This document shows, piece by piece, positions 35,838 through 48,900 of a stretch of DNA of 64,000 nucleotides. The notes beneath the pieces were generated by a model, which did not search any database, had not been told where the DNA came from, and saw only the letters and a program-made list of their open reading frames with translations. Positions within the stretch are counted from its first letter, which is position 1. Each line of letters opens with the position of its first letter. The position numbers were made by a program, and so were the translations under genes. Source of the DNA: Bolinopsis microptera (Eukaryota; Ctenophora; Tentaculata; Lobata; Bolinopsidae); contig NC_087076.1 of the NCBI RefSeq assembly GCF_026151205.1, positions 12,199,675 to 12,263,674 on the forward strand, given 5' to 3'.

Positions 35838-36900
35838 AATTATTTGCCATTTCTGTTTGAATTGAAACGTTACACGTTGCGTTTGACTTTGTGTTTTGAC
35901 ACGCTGGTCGTGTACAATCCACTATTCTATTACTTATCTGCTGTTGTGTTTATCAATTTACAGTGCACTGCAAAGATTACAATACTATGAAATAATACAT
36001 TTCATTGAAAGATTTTTGACCACATTACTTAGAAAATTGAAATAGGCCCTTTTAAATTTAATCTGTAAGTGGCGATATAGGATGTCGGTAGTTAACAGTA
36101 CGGCAATTAAATTATTGAGGCCTTCCCGGCTTCCCAGACAAAAGATGTATTTTAATCGTCTATTGAGCGTAAATAGTATAATACAAGTAGCTGCAATTGA
36201 TCAGCTCTTAATTGGGCTACAATCCTTGACAGGCCTATAATTACCCAATTGTAAATGAAGTTGAACGATATCTCATTCTACAGTATGATGAGAGCGTAAA
36301 GATAATGCTTCCCGGAATCAGCATAATGAACGGAACAGAAGCTGTTTGAATTTTAATTATTCATCTTCCACCCGTAGTCCCTAATTAAGAAGTAAACATG
36401 ATCTTTAAGATTTGTCTGCTCGACTCGTAGATCACATAAGGGACGGGAGCTCTTGCTAATATTGGGGGTCGTTCTCGTATCAAGGGACGTGAGACTTGCG
36501 TGTCGAAAGCATGCAAGGGGAGTATTTATACTGGAAGATGAAAGTTAAATTACTCATAATTAATGCCCGTGCGACGAGCGGGCTAAGTACATGACTTTAA
36601 ATTGCTTATTACTTTATTATTATAGTCATAGCGAGATAAAAACAATGCATGTGCAAAGCGAGAATGTGTTGCAGACCTCTACGATCTGGAATGGTCAATC
36701 AACAGTTATTACTGTAATCACTGCCTAGTGCCTTACTCGTACGTGGGCAGCTGTTCTTAACTCTTTAAAGCTTTAAGATCTTAAACCCTTGGGAAATTCA
36801 TTCGCCAATAATAAATTACTTGTAGGCCGTGAATGAATGGGAAAAGCGAGCGATGTTAGTCCGCTAATTAATAATAACAGTGATTATACTTATAAATATC
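35838..36900. other. Intergenic sequence without recognisable gene
   Basis: Nothing supported beyond ordinary AT-rich sequence. Confidence 0.35.
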
Positions 36901-36904
36901 TTAA

Positions 36905-38393
36905 GGGGAGATACACCAAAAACGTTTTTGCTCCGAACATCGATTTTATTTTATATTATGGTTAAATAGACAAAAAGAATAAGATTGCACACCTTCAAAA
37001 TTTTCTAAAAATATTCCCTCATCGAGAAAAAATATATTTTTCTTTTTCGAAAATTTTTAAAATTTGGAGAAGTCTGTCACTGTAATACAAATAGTTCGGC
37101 TATTTTAAAAGTTTTTTGGCTGATTTTTTTACTGAAAATTACTTACAATCCGTACAAGAAGCCATTGAAAGGATTATATAATTGAACAATAAATGACGAA
37201 GTTACAGACCAAACAAGGTCGAAAAAATAAAAACTGAAATTTTTCCCACTTCTAAAGTTGTACATTTCACCAATCACCCGGGTCAGCAGATATCGCTTCA
37301 AAAATTCTTGTGAGTGTAGCTGATGATCATATCAAACTTTTTGGAGTAGTATTTCTCTCAGATTTGAGTTTTAATCTATGCAATGTGGCCTCAAACGACT
37401 TAGTAAAATTCATCGTAAAAAAGGGCAAAAAAGGCAGATTTAAGGCTTAAAATGCCTATAACTCAAAACGTATCAGTTTTTTTGAAATAATTTTTACAGA
37501 ATCGTAATCAGCTTGGTAAGACGAATCTTTTAGTACGACATTTATAATATTTTTAAAAACACAAAATTTGTAAAAAAATGTGTACAATTTGTACAAAATT
37601 TATACAAGGGGGGACCCTTGTGTTCGAGCTAGAAAATTATTTAAGACAATTTGTCTTCTAAAAGCACCTATTCGGTACTAAAAGATTCGTCTTACCAAGC
37701 TGATTACGAATCTGTAAAAATTATTTCAAAAAAACTGATACTTTTTGAGTTATAGGCATTTTAAGCCTTAAATCTGCTTTTTTTTTACCTGAGGACCCCA
37801 GGCTATTATGTTCATTATAAATAAAGATTTGGCGGAATGACAGGCTGAGCGCGGCCCAGTAACTTTTTTTGCCCTTTTTTTACGATGAATTTTACTAAGT
37901 CGTTTGAGGCCACATTGCATAGCTTAAAACTCAAATCTGAGAGAAATCCTATTCCAAAAAGTTTGATATGATCATCAGCTACACTCACAAAAATTTTTGA
38001 AGCGATATCTGCTGACCCGGGTGATTGGTGAAATGTACAACTTTAGAAGTGGGAAAAATTTCAATTTTTATTTTTTCGACCTTGTTTGGTATGTAACTTC
38101 GTCATTTATCGTTCAATTATATAATCCTTTCAATGGCTTCTTGTACGGATTGTAAGTAATTTTCAGTAAAAAAATCAGCCAAAAAACTTTTAAAATGGCC
38201 GAACTATCGGTATTACAGTGACAGACTTCTCCAAATTTTAAAAATTTTCGAAAAAGAAAAATATATTTTTTCTCGATGAGGGAATATTTTTAGAAAATTT
38301 TGAAGGTGTGCAATCTTATTCTTTTTGTCTATTTAACCATAATATAAAATAAAATCGATGTTCGGAGCAAAAACGTTTTTGGTGTATCTCCCC
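36905..38393. mobile_element. 1.5-kb foldback DNA element flanked by TTAA
   Basis: Outer ends GGGGAGATACACCAAAAACG and its complement begin inverted arms of about 640 bp (36905 to about 37540, and about 37675 to 38393), with a spacer of about 135 bp. Arms agree closely with scattered substitutions. TTAA borders both ends (36901-36904 and 38394-38397) and pairing stops about there, as expected for insertion into TTAA (piggyBac and Kolobok superfamilies). The right arm has about 76 extra bases (37788-37863) absent from the left. No transposase is encoded, so it is non-autonomous. Confidence 0.82.
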
Positions 38394-38397
38394 TTAA

Positions 38398-39415
38398 GTA
38401 ATACAAGTATTCCTTGTATTCCTAATTATACGTCACTAGTTGGTGGCATGATCTGATCACCGAGCGACCCCTAATAATTGGGGGTCTCCTAAGTCGTGCA
38501 GCAATCGCGCTCAAGGGGTCTGGTAGGATATGCCAACTGCATATCATTTCTGATAATAACTTGTCTACTCTGGTTACTTCTTGTTTACTCTGGCATGGTT
38601 ACAACGTACTGCTGATTGTTTGATATTTGACCTATGTTAATGTCTACTGCTAGGCCTAAACAGGAAACATCATCGGTGTGGTTGTATTAAATTGCTCTTA
38701 GGAATGCGGAACTTACAACAGACCAGTCACAATCTTGATATTTCCACACTCAGTCTCGCTTGAATGAATCAGAAGTAAACTTCTAGGTATACCCGGTGCA
38801 TGCCGTTACTAAAATGTACTTACTAATGCCGGCCAGCTTAACAACACGTGACAGGGAAGATCCACGAAAATATGTAGTTTCCCTCCATGTTACGAAAAGT
38901 GTTTTAATTATAATTATTTCAGAAATTAATACTATTGGTATAATAATTATTTGATATATATATAATATATATAATACCCTGCACCAGTAGTTATAGGACA
39001 GAGGGCGCTACTTTCCTTAAGAGCTAGAGGAAAAATATAATTAATTTCACATGTTGCTTATTAACTAACTTTTATATTAGTGTGTTCATTGGCTTAAAAT
39101 TATATAAAGAGTTGGTCATTCAGTTTTATTTATTACTATTAGATTTGATTAAGTTGTTGAATATATGGCTATTGGCTATACGTTAACAGCTGGACAATAT
39201 TATTTATGTGTATAAAACTTAAAAGTAGGTTGACGCTTATAAGAAAAAGTTAAAATGAAATTGTTTTATGCATCTCAAGTTTTTTACTAGTTCATCATTT
39301 GGGACGGTGTATGGTTCCACCCTCGTGTCCATGTTAAAGTGAATATCACGTGATCCGCCCTCGTGTCCTCATTTTCGGAAAGAACCGCCCTTGTAACTAT
39401 CATACAGTGTATACA
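38398..39415. other. Intergenic sequence without recognisable gene
   Basis: A short (AT)n-rich stretch lies at 38953-38982. No coding evidence. Confidence 0.35.
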
Positions 39416-39419
39416 TAAT

Positions 39420-41516
39420 CTCATATTCTCATATTCTCATATTCTCATATTCTCATATTCTCATATTCTCATATTCTCATATTCTCATATTCTCATATTC
39501 TCATATTCTCATATTCTCATATTCTCATATTCTCATATTCTCATATTATCATATTCTCATATTCTCATATTCTCATATTATCATATTCTCATATTCTCAT
39601 ATTCTCATATTCTCATATTCTCATATTCTCATATTCTCATATTCTCATATTCTCATATTCTCATATTCTCATATTCTCATATTCTCATATTCTCATATTC
39701 TCATATTCTCATATCCTCATATCCTCATATCCTCATATCCTCATATCCTCATATCCTCATATTCTCATATTCTCATATTCTCATATTCTCATATTCTCAT
39801 ATTCTCATATTCTCATATTCTCATATTCTCATATTCTCATATTCTCATATTCTCATATTCTCATATTCTCATATTCTTATATTCTCATATTCTCATATTC
39901 TCATATTCTCATATTCTCATATTCTCATATTCTCGTATTCTCGTATTCTCATATTCTCATATTCTCATATTCTCATATTCTCATATTCTCATATTCTCAT
40001 ATTCTCATATTCTCATATTCTCATATTCTCATATTCTCATATTCTCATATTCTCATATTCTCATATTCTCATATTCTCATATTCTCATATTCTCATATTC
40101 TCATATTCTCATATTCTCATATTCTCATATTCTCATATTCTCATATTCTCATATTCTCATATTCTCATATTCTTATATTCTCGTATTCTCGTATTCTCAT
40201 ATTCTCATATTCTCATATTCTCATATTCTCGTATTCTCGTATTCTCATATTCTCATATTCTCATATTCTCATATTCTCATATTATCATATTCTCATATTC
40301 TCATATTCTCATATTCTCATATTCTCATATTCTCATATTCTCATATTCTCATATTCTCATATTCTCATATTCTCATATTCTCATATTCTCATATTCTCAT
40401 ATTCTCATATTCTCATATTCTCATATTCTCATATTCTCATATTCTCATATTCTCATATTCTCATATTCTCATATTCTCATATTCTCATATTCTCATATTC
40501 TCATATTCTCATATTCTCATATTCTCATATTCTCATATTCTCATATTCTCATATTCTCATATTCTCATATTCTCATATTCTCATATTCTCATATTCTCAT
40601 ATTCTCATATTCTCATATTCTCATATCTCATATCCTCATATCCTCATATCTCATATCCTCATATCCTCATATCTCATATTCTCATATTCTCATATTCTCA
40701 TATTCTCATATTCTCATATTCTCATATTCTCATATTCTCATATTCTCATATTCTCATATTCTCATATTCTCATATTCTCATATTCTCATATTCTCATATT
40801 CTCATATTCTCATATTCTCATATTCTCATATTCTCATATTCTCATATTCTCATATTCTCATATTCTCATATTCTCATATTCTCATATTCTCATATTCTCA
40901 TATTCTCATATTCTCATATTCTCATATTCTCATATTCTCATATTCTCATATTCTCATATTCTCGTATTCTCGTATTCTCATATTCTCATATTCTCATATT
41001 CTCATATTATCATATTCTCATATTCTCATATTCTCATATTCTCATATTCTCATATTCTCATATTCTCATATTCTCATATTCTCATATTCTCATATTCTCA
41101 TATTCTCATATTCTCATATTCTCATATTCTCATATTCTCATATTCTCATATTCTCATATTCTCATATTCTCATATTCTCATATTCTCATATTCTCATATT
41201 CTCATATTCTCATATTCTCATATTCTCGTATTCTCGTATTCTCGTATTCTCATATTCTCATATTATCATATTATCATATTATCGTATTCTCATATTCTCA
41301 TATTCTCATATTCTCATATTCTCATATTCTCATATTCTCATATTCTCATATTCTCATATTCTCATATTCTCATATTCTCATATTCTCATATTCTCATATT
41401 CTCATATTATCATATTATCATATTATCGTATTCTCGTATTCTCGTATTCTCGTATTCTCATATTATCATATATTCTCATATATTCTCATATATTCTCATA
41501 TTCTCATATTCTCATA
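39420..41516. repeat. 2.1-kb octanucleotide array (ATATTCTC)n
   Basis: About 260 head-to-tail copies of ATATTCTC. Variants occur in clusters: ATATCCTC (39714-39755), 7-mers and ATATCCTC (40621-40675), GTATTCTC pairs at several sites, and ATATTATC runs near the end. An 8-bp unit read in threes has a 24-bp cycle without stops, which makes the 720-codon Ser/Tyr/His/Ile ORF an artefact. Confidence 0.97.
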
Positions 41517-41581
41517 CCTGCATAGTGCATAGTGCATACCTTAGTTGTTATGGAGGGATGAGCTTGGAATAAAAACGTTGA

Positions 41582-41588
41582 TATAAAA
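41582..41588 (+). promoter_or_regulatory. TATA box of the kringle-receptor gene
   Basis: TATAAAA lies 41 bases before the signal-peptide ATG at 41623 and 66 bases after the end of the octanucleotide array. If used, the 5' UTR would be only about 10 bases, so the true start may lie further upstream. Confidence 0.4.
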
Positions 41589-41622
41589 TCCAGTTTACTT
41601 TATATTCCAATTGTGTAGAAAT

Positions 41623-42943
41623 ATGGCAGCTTTATGCTCTTTTTGGATAGCAATCGGAGCCTTCTTCTCTACGTCAATTGTTTGTGGTTCAACATCACTC
41701 GGTAAGTATACAGAGCTGAGTAAACATTAAACATGTGGATTCTGGTGCGGAGGTGAGGCATTTTCGTTTTGACACGTGACAGCAATTAACCAGAATAACT
41801 GTTAGTGTCACGTATGAAAAAATAACATGCCTCACCTATTATATAACGACCAGAATCCACATCTATAAGACGTATAGAAACACACAGTACCTATATAGGT
41901 ATGCTACATGCATAATGTATAGATTTGATCATCGTTATATTAGCTGTCTTTCATTTTGATTGAGATATTTTATAACCTGATAATTTTCACCAATAAATCT
42001 GTCTGATTGTACATATATCATTATTATAATTCAAAGAATTATCTTCGTACGACCGCCCACGTGAAAATTAGACGAGAAATAGGAAATTGCATAGTAACCA
42101 CTAACCATGATCACTTTTTTAAAGGGACTAGAATTAGAAATGGAATACTGGTGCGCTGGATATTTCTTTCGTAATGGAGCCAAGAAACTATTCCGATATT
42201 TCATACATTAACGTTTCTAAAAGTAATAATGAAAACAACTTAAGTTTCAGTATCCGACCTATGTATCGATAAAGCAGATGAGGATGGATCAGAGTACAGG
42301 GGAACTGTATCTGTCACAGCATCAGGACATGTCTGCCAGAGATGGGACTCTCAATCACCTAATAAACACAAGGCAATGACTTCCGAGAAGTAAGTTTTTA
42401 TTAGTCACAACATTAAACAGTCTCACCCAAAAAACAGTATACAATTCGTATCATAGCTGATAGACTATTTATATCTCGTGAAACGTTTAAACACATGTAC
42501 CGGCCTTATATAATACATCATATCAACATAATCCAATGTTTTTTCGAGACGTTGAAAATGTATTTCATAACAATGTCCAGTTACGATTGAACGCATTATT
42601 TGCTTCAAGAGAGGTGTTTATCAAAACAATATTTTCAGTTACCCTGACGCAGGACTGCAAGAGAACTATTGTAGAAATCCAGACGGGTAAGTCTTCAATA
42701 TCCGGTAGCGTTCCATTGTCATCAAGTCCAGCACAAGATATGGGCAACACATTTATAAAGTGAAATATACAAAATAAAAACTGCAATGAATTTGGATTTA
42801 GAAATGTAAAGGATCTGTGAATTTTCTTTTCAGAAATTCTTAACAAACATATGTCTTCATTTCCCGCAGTGATTCAGGCCCCTGGTGTTATAATGCCGAA
42901 GGAACTAAACCTAGATTTGAGTTCTGTGAAATACCTAAATGTG
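41623..42943 (+). CDS. Exons 1-4: signal peptide and kringle domain
   Basis: Exon 1 (41623-41701) encodes [20 protein letters not shown] and ends in CGSTSLG, a good signal peptide. Exons 2-4 (42251-42389, 42639-42686, 42870-42943) build a full kringle with six cysteines in the usual order: [45 protein letters not shown]. All residues expected of the fold (YRGT, CQx[14 protein letters not shown]) are present, so this module is undamaged. Exon 4 ends in phase 1 with GTAAGT. The next phase-compatible exon is at 52015, beyond 9 kb of mostly transposon sequence. An alternative is that this is a separate secreted kringle protein whose later exons were lost. Confidence 0.85.
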
Positions 42944-45900
42944 GTAAGTACAAGGTGTTTCAAGACTCGTGTCCAAATTTGAAATTATAATTTTTCTATT
43001 TTATGAAGGAGCAAATTAAATGAAATCGGTTTGGGAATGCTTGGGGTATAGGACGCAGCGGCGGAAGTCACTGCGGCGGTGGACGGTACAGCGGAGGACG
43101 GTACAGCGGAGGACGGTACGGCGGTAGTTTCTAAAAAGGTTGGACGGTGCGGCGGATCACATGACACCCACTTTACTTTGGACAGTACGGCGGTACTACT
43201 ACTACTAAAAACTGTACCTATAAGATAGACCTAGCACTGCTAATATAACAAAATCGATTAGCTATAAAAAGTTCTATTTTCCTCTTTGTTACTTCGAAAT
43301 TAAATTAAATTAAAATTAAATTGGATAGAGCTTAACATATACATTGTGATTACTAAGAGCAGTTCTTGTTCCACTTTCTGGTTCGTATCAGATCGCGTCC
43401 GGTCTGCACAACGGTGGTTAAGCGAGTGCACGATGAGCTTGTTACGGTGAGATCTCATATCACTGCGCCGAGATGCAATGGGTAATAACAAGGGCATGAG
43501 AACACGTCACGAGGGATCGCATCCAGGAATCTGATCAACCGTAGCCAAGAAGAGAGGTTGCTCAGTGAAACGTAGATAATGATAGAGGCAAACAGTATAT
43601 AAAGCGGTTCAAAGTTGAGGAGATTATCTCATTAGCACCACCATCTCCACTCTCCAGTACTGCAACACTACAACTTGAGTACAACAGCTACAACGATGTT
43701 CGATGAAGATACGGTGAAGGTGGTCAGAGGAAGAACTGCTAAGAGTCAGAACCTTCTACACCGTGGTTTCCGCTACTCCAAAGATGGAAAGCCGACTCTG
43801 GATGGACGACAGGCTTGGAGGTGCGTGAAGAAGAACGACAGATGCAAGGGACGACTCTACACCCTCAACGGATCCCTGGTGTCAGTCACCCAGCCTCACA
43901 ACCACAGTGCCGACATAGCTGACTGCGAAGTCCGAGAAACCCTCTCCCAAGTCCACGATCTGGCTGCGACTACGATTACTCAGAACCACAGAATCTACTG
44001 CTCCGTTACTGGCTCGCTGTCCCAGACTGCTCGCTTCCTCCTCCCCAGTGAACAAGCGGTGAAGAAGCAAGCTCAGAGAGCCCCTTGGAAGGAGAACCCT
44101 GTCCCTAGAGCTCCGACGAACCTGGCAGACCTTGAACTGGAGGAGGACGACTGCATGTCTCTGGCTGGCGAACCTATGCTCCAGTTTGATAACAAAGACG
44201 ACGAGCGACGAGTTATCATCTTTGGGACGGAGAAGAACCTACGAGCCCTGGAGGACAGCAGCTCTTGGTACGGTGATGCGGGCTGTCCAGCGACTTGGCT
44301 ACAAGGAGCAGTACGAGCGAGTTACGACGGATCCCACTACTGGTCAGAAAACCTACACTCCTACCCGGATCAGTCAGAGGCACATATTAGGTGCGATGGG
44401 TGCGGGATCGCACAATTTACCATTTTCCGCACATTTCCGCATAATTTATTGTTTTCCGCACACTTCCGCACATTTTGTAATTTTCTGCATATTTCCGCAT
44501 AATCTAGCATGACCGTGACCCAGGCCCTTTTGGAACTCATACCTAGGCCACGTGACCCAGTTACCACGTGACCCAGGCCCTTTCGGGACCATGACCCAGG
44601 CCCTTTCGGGACTGTTACCCAGGCCCTTTCGGGACCGTGACCCAGGCCCTTTCGGGACCGTGACCCAGGCCGTTATGGAACCCTCGTCGTTACCGTACTT
44701 CGATCATACCTGCAGCCCTTTTTATCGGGTAATGAGCTCTATTCGTTGTAGCGTTGGCTTTATATCGGGCTTAATGGATCTTGGATCAAATGGTTTACAA
44801 TTACTGACGATCAATGCCAACAAGCGTGTCACATATTTGCGATCACGCATGGGATCTGATCGACTCTATCAAGAGGCGTCTTCAAATAACTGTCTCCTGA
44901 TCTCTACCAGATCAAGTCACTGTTCTCAGATAACTGAATCTCAATATAGGTTCAATCATGGACTTAGTAAAGAACTACACCCTCAGTAACACATAAAGAA
45001 ACCTATTTTTGATAAGAGCGGCGGTTATACGTTTAGAATTTCCAAAGTCCTTCAGAAAATACAAAAGAAAACCGCACAATTCCCGCACAAATTTCGAAAA
45101 AATCGTCGCACATTTGCCGCATAATTGGTAAAAATTTACCGCACCTTACCGCACATTTTACCTTTATAGTCGGGTGCGGTACCGCATAATTTCCATTTTT
45201 TTACTAGGTAGTGCGCCATCGACAGTGAGCCGCGCGTACCGACTGTAGGATGGTTTTTTAGCGCTAATTTCGGCCAGCACAATTTTCTTCAAACAAATAG
45301 ATATTAAGTATCCTTCCCGACCTCCGATTGCAACAAAAATTGGTAAGCTTACTGATAGACTTACAAGGAAAGTGTCCGAAAAGTTTGAAGCATATCCAAC
45401 CATCAAACATTATGTTACAGCTAAAAGCAGCGTATTTTGCCCCATTTTGATTACTATATCAACTCCGATATCCACCAAATTTTTCGGACAGTTGTGAAAG
45501 CCCTATTCACTATTGGAAGGTCGTCGCCAATTTTCAGAATGATCTCATTCAAGGAACTGAAGATATATCCAAATAATACGACAAAAATCAACGAATTTGG
45601 TCAAATTTCGCGACTTTTACAGCTAATTTTGCTCCAAAAGCCGCGCACCATCAAATATGGCACCTAGGCGAAACTCACTGATCTTTCCAAAAAGGTATGA
45701 CAAATTTGGTATTGTGAAAATTCTCACAGTCTCTAGAAAACAATGGTACAAAAATTTTTAAAATCCGAGCAAGTTTATTTTTATGGTGCAACTGCACGCC
45801 CTATAATTTTACCGCACCTAATATGTGCCTCTGGCCGGATCTGGATACGCAGACTGATGATCCTCGCCTACATTCCTACAGCGGACGTACCGGACGTATC

Positions 45901-48900
45901 CTGGACCAGATGCCACCGACCTTGGACATCGACGACCTCCTCGCCTACTTCCAGACGACATGGATCCAGGGACTCACCACCTCCTCTGGTACTGGACGAG
46001 CTAAGTTCCCTCCACTCTCCTGGAACGCTTACGATCGGACCCACTTTCACATGAACAGAACGAACAACTTTGTGGAGTCCTGGAACAAGAAGTTCTCCGC
46101 TATCCTTGGACACTCCAACCCCACCATCTACAACTTCATCACATCACTTGGGATTTAGATATTATTGCTATTGAGTGTGTCAAGTTATATTCACTTTTTG
46201 ATTTTCAACAACTCAATATTCTCGATTTACATTGTCTGCAAAGCCCTGAATAAAAAAAGTAACAACTAAACTAACAAGAATTATACAAAATGATAAAGAG
46301 AAAAGAAAAAATAAAACTTATAATGCGAATATAGAACAAAACTTAGAAACAAGTTGAATGTGTAAGTTCTGTCTTAGGTACAGTTTCTAGTAGTAGTACC
46401 GCCGTACTGTCCAAAGTAAAGTGGGTGTCATGTGATCCGCCGTACCGTCCAACCTTTTTGGAAACTACCGCCGTACCGTCCTCCGCTGTACCGTCCTCCG
46501 CTGTACCGTCCACCGCCGCAGTGACTTCCGCCGCAGTGACCGGTTCCCGAATGCTTGTATTATATAATTCGAACAATTGAAACAAGTCGAATTGGCGGGC
46601 AAACTATCCGTTTCGTGATATGTATAAAACAATACCAATCATCACTGATTTAATACTTTCAACACTACTATATAACAAATAATTTGAGCATGAATAAGAA
46701 GTTGTTACTTTGAAACGTCGTTTATCCTAACAGTGCAATATCATTTGTCGCAAATCAGAATAATCAGAAACTATTTGGAAAACCCAAAAACTGTCTATCA
46801 CTGATATAGTTTATAAATGATAGAACACCTTCTGCATTCTGTATGCCCTCAATTACCATTTTAATTGCGTAATAATTTTTGAATCTCTACAAAAAAGCAT
46901 ACTTTTTCCGCGCTGTTATTAGTTTTAGTCTTTAGAAGTTGAGCTCTATTGCATAGAGCTCGACAGTAGTTTAGACCATACATACTACTACATATTTGAT
47001 ACAAGAGAAACGCCATTTTCGGACGTGAGGAGAGTTTAAGGGGTCCTCCAACTAGTCTACCAAATAACAATACCACAAATTTCTCATTCAACTGTGCATT
47101 GTGCAAGTGGCCACACAAGTAGGAAGTAAAATGAGGACCCGAGAACAGATTAAAATGGATCAAAATACGAGCACAGCTCAAAATAGAACAAAATCTGATT
47201 GGCAGTCACGCTGCACGTGACTGCCCGCACGTGACTGTGCGCGTCCAATGGACGTTATGAAGGAGATTTGTTTTGGTTATCGCAGGAGAGATCACGTTTA
47301 GAGTGCGTCTGTCTGATTAGCCCACGTCACTGCACACGTGACTGTGCAGAGCCAATAGGGTGCTATGTAAGTTGTGTAAGGTGTGTACGCTAGGTGCGTG
47401 TAAGGGACATCTAATTTATTATTAAACACAGCTGGCCGGCAGAAGTCGAAAATATAGGGACTTTTTATGGATGAAAATCGAAGCGAAAACCTTGTAACCC
47501 TATGTTTTCGAGTACGCTGAAAAATATTAAACTGGTTATAATTATCATACTCAAGGACAAATTGCTTTAAAATGTACTTGAATGTCATAGATGCTATTAT
47601 ACCGGCTTATCGAGTGGCACCAGTCTCTCTCGCCACTAGTTCTCAGCTTATTATCGGGCTCGTGAAGGAAAGATCTCGAGTTCAAATGACGAAAACCATT
47701 TTCCCAAATAATGATTTTAAAATCTATTTTTCATACGGTAAGCAAGAAAAGCAGTCGGTAAGCAGTAAAAATGTTAAAATATGTGTACATGATCAGTGTC
47801 TAATATCACATATCATCTTCATCAGAACGGGGCGAAACCTGGTTTCTTCACGTTCTTGTTGACGATCTTGACTGTCATGTCAATCTCGTCATCAAGTCGG
47901 AATGCTGGTGTGTCTAGCCGTACACTCAAAATTTGAGTCTCAAACCGTATTTGAGTCTCAAATACGGTTACTGAATTTGTGTCAAGCAGGCCTAGTTTTT
48001 AGCTATAATATCCATCTTAGAAAACCGAATTGAGGATTCCCAGCACTCAAATACAGTTAATAAATACTTCGATGTCCCTATGTTCCAAATTTATGGATTC
48101 ATCTACTGTACACGGCACTGCATTGGGTAATCGTACTGTAGTGCGACACGTACTCTAGTGCGACAAGTACAGCTCTAGTGCGAAGTCCGACAAAAACACC
48201 CTCTTTCGCACTACAGTACGTGTCGCACTACGATCCAATTCCAGGTAGCGTACTCTAGTGCGACACAATATCCTGTCTTATTTCCATGTTCAGGTCAGGG
48301 GGTCCTTTCCGAAACGGTACTTAAGTCAAAAATGGTACTTAAGTAAAAAGTTAAGCAAAAAGTATTTTCGAAAAGAGACTTAAGTCCAAAAACTTAAGTC
48401 ATATTTCGCACTTAAGTATTTTTACTTAAGTAGAGAATTTTACTTAAGTACGTACTTAAGTGCCGTGTTTTTGACTTAAAATGTAAGTATGGTCTAGAGG
48501 TTACTTTAGTGCCTAAATTGTAACTATAACTCAAAATATTAAAAGTAAAACAAGTTTTTGAAAGGTTGCAAACTAATTAGTATTATTAGTAATTAGTATT
48601 ATTATGTAATTGTATTATTATTAATTGCAAACTAAATAGTATAATTACAGTATTAACTTTACAAAATTGTATGGTACAAAAAATTGTCTAATAATTTCAT
48701 TTCGCTGATTTTTTGACATTATAGCTACGAAGTACGAAAGAAGTACGGCATCAGTTTCTTGCGGCTACTATGATACCAATCGTGCACGAGTTGAAACTTG
48801 AAAAAGATATTGTGAAATGATAACGAACCAATTATGAGTTACTACATTCTATCGTCCTAGGCCTCCCGCCTCCATGTCAATGGTAACTTCGTACCATATA

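Larger units (their letters stand above)
43044..46548 (+). mobile_element. MULE (Mutator-like) DNA transposon, deleted and interrupted
   Basis: Terminal inverted repeats of about 170 bp (43044-43215 and 46375-46548) begin with GGG, share the block GCGGCGGAAGTCACTGCGG and hold 16-bp sub-repeats of GGACGGTACAGCGGA. The exact 9-bp direct repeat GAATGCTTG flanks it (43035-43043 and 46549-46557), the expected target duplication size for MULEs. Inside are the two ends of a FLYWCH/MULE transposase without its catalytic core, and another element nested at 44375-45833. It lies in intron 4 of the receptor gene. Confidence 0.9.

Noticed and set aside
39420-41516. CRISPR-like array
   Set aside because: Units are directly adjacent with no unique spacers and the DNA is eukaryotic.
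39363-41525. 720-codon ORF of SYSHILIF repeats
   Set aside because: It is the translation of an 8-bp microsatellite that happens to lack stops; no start context or non-repetitive coding part.
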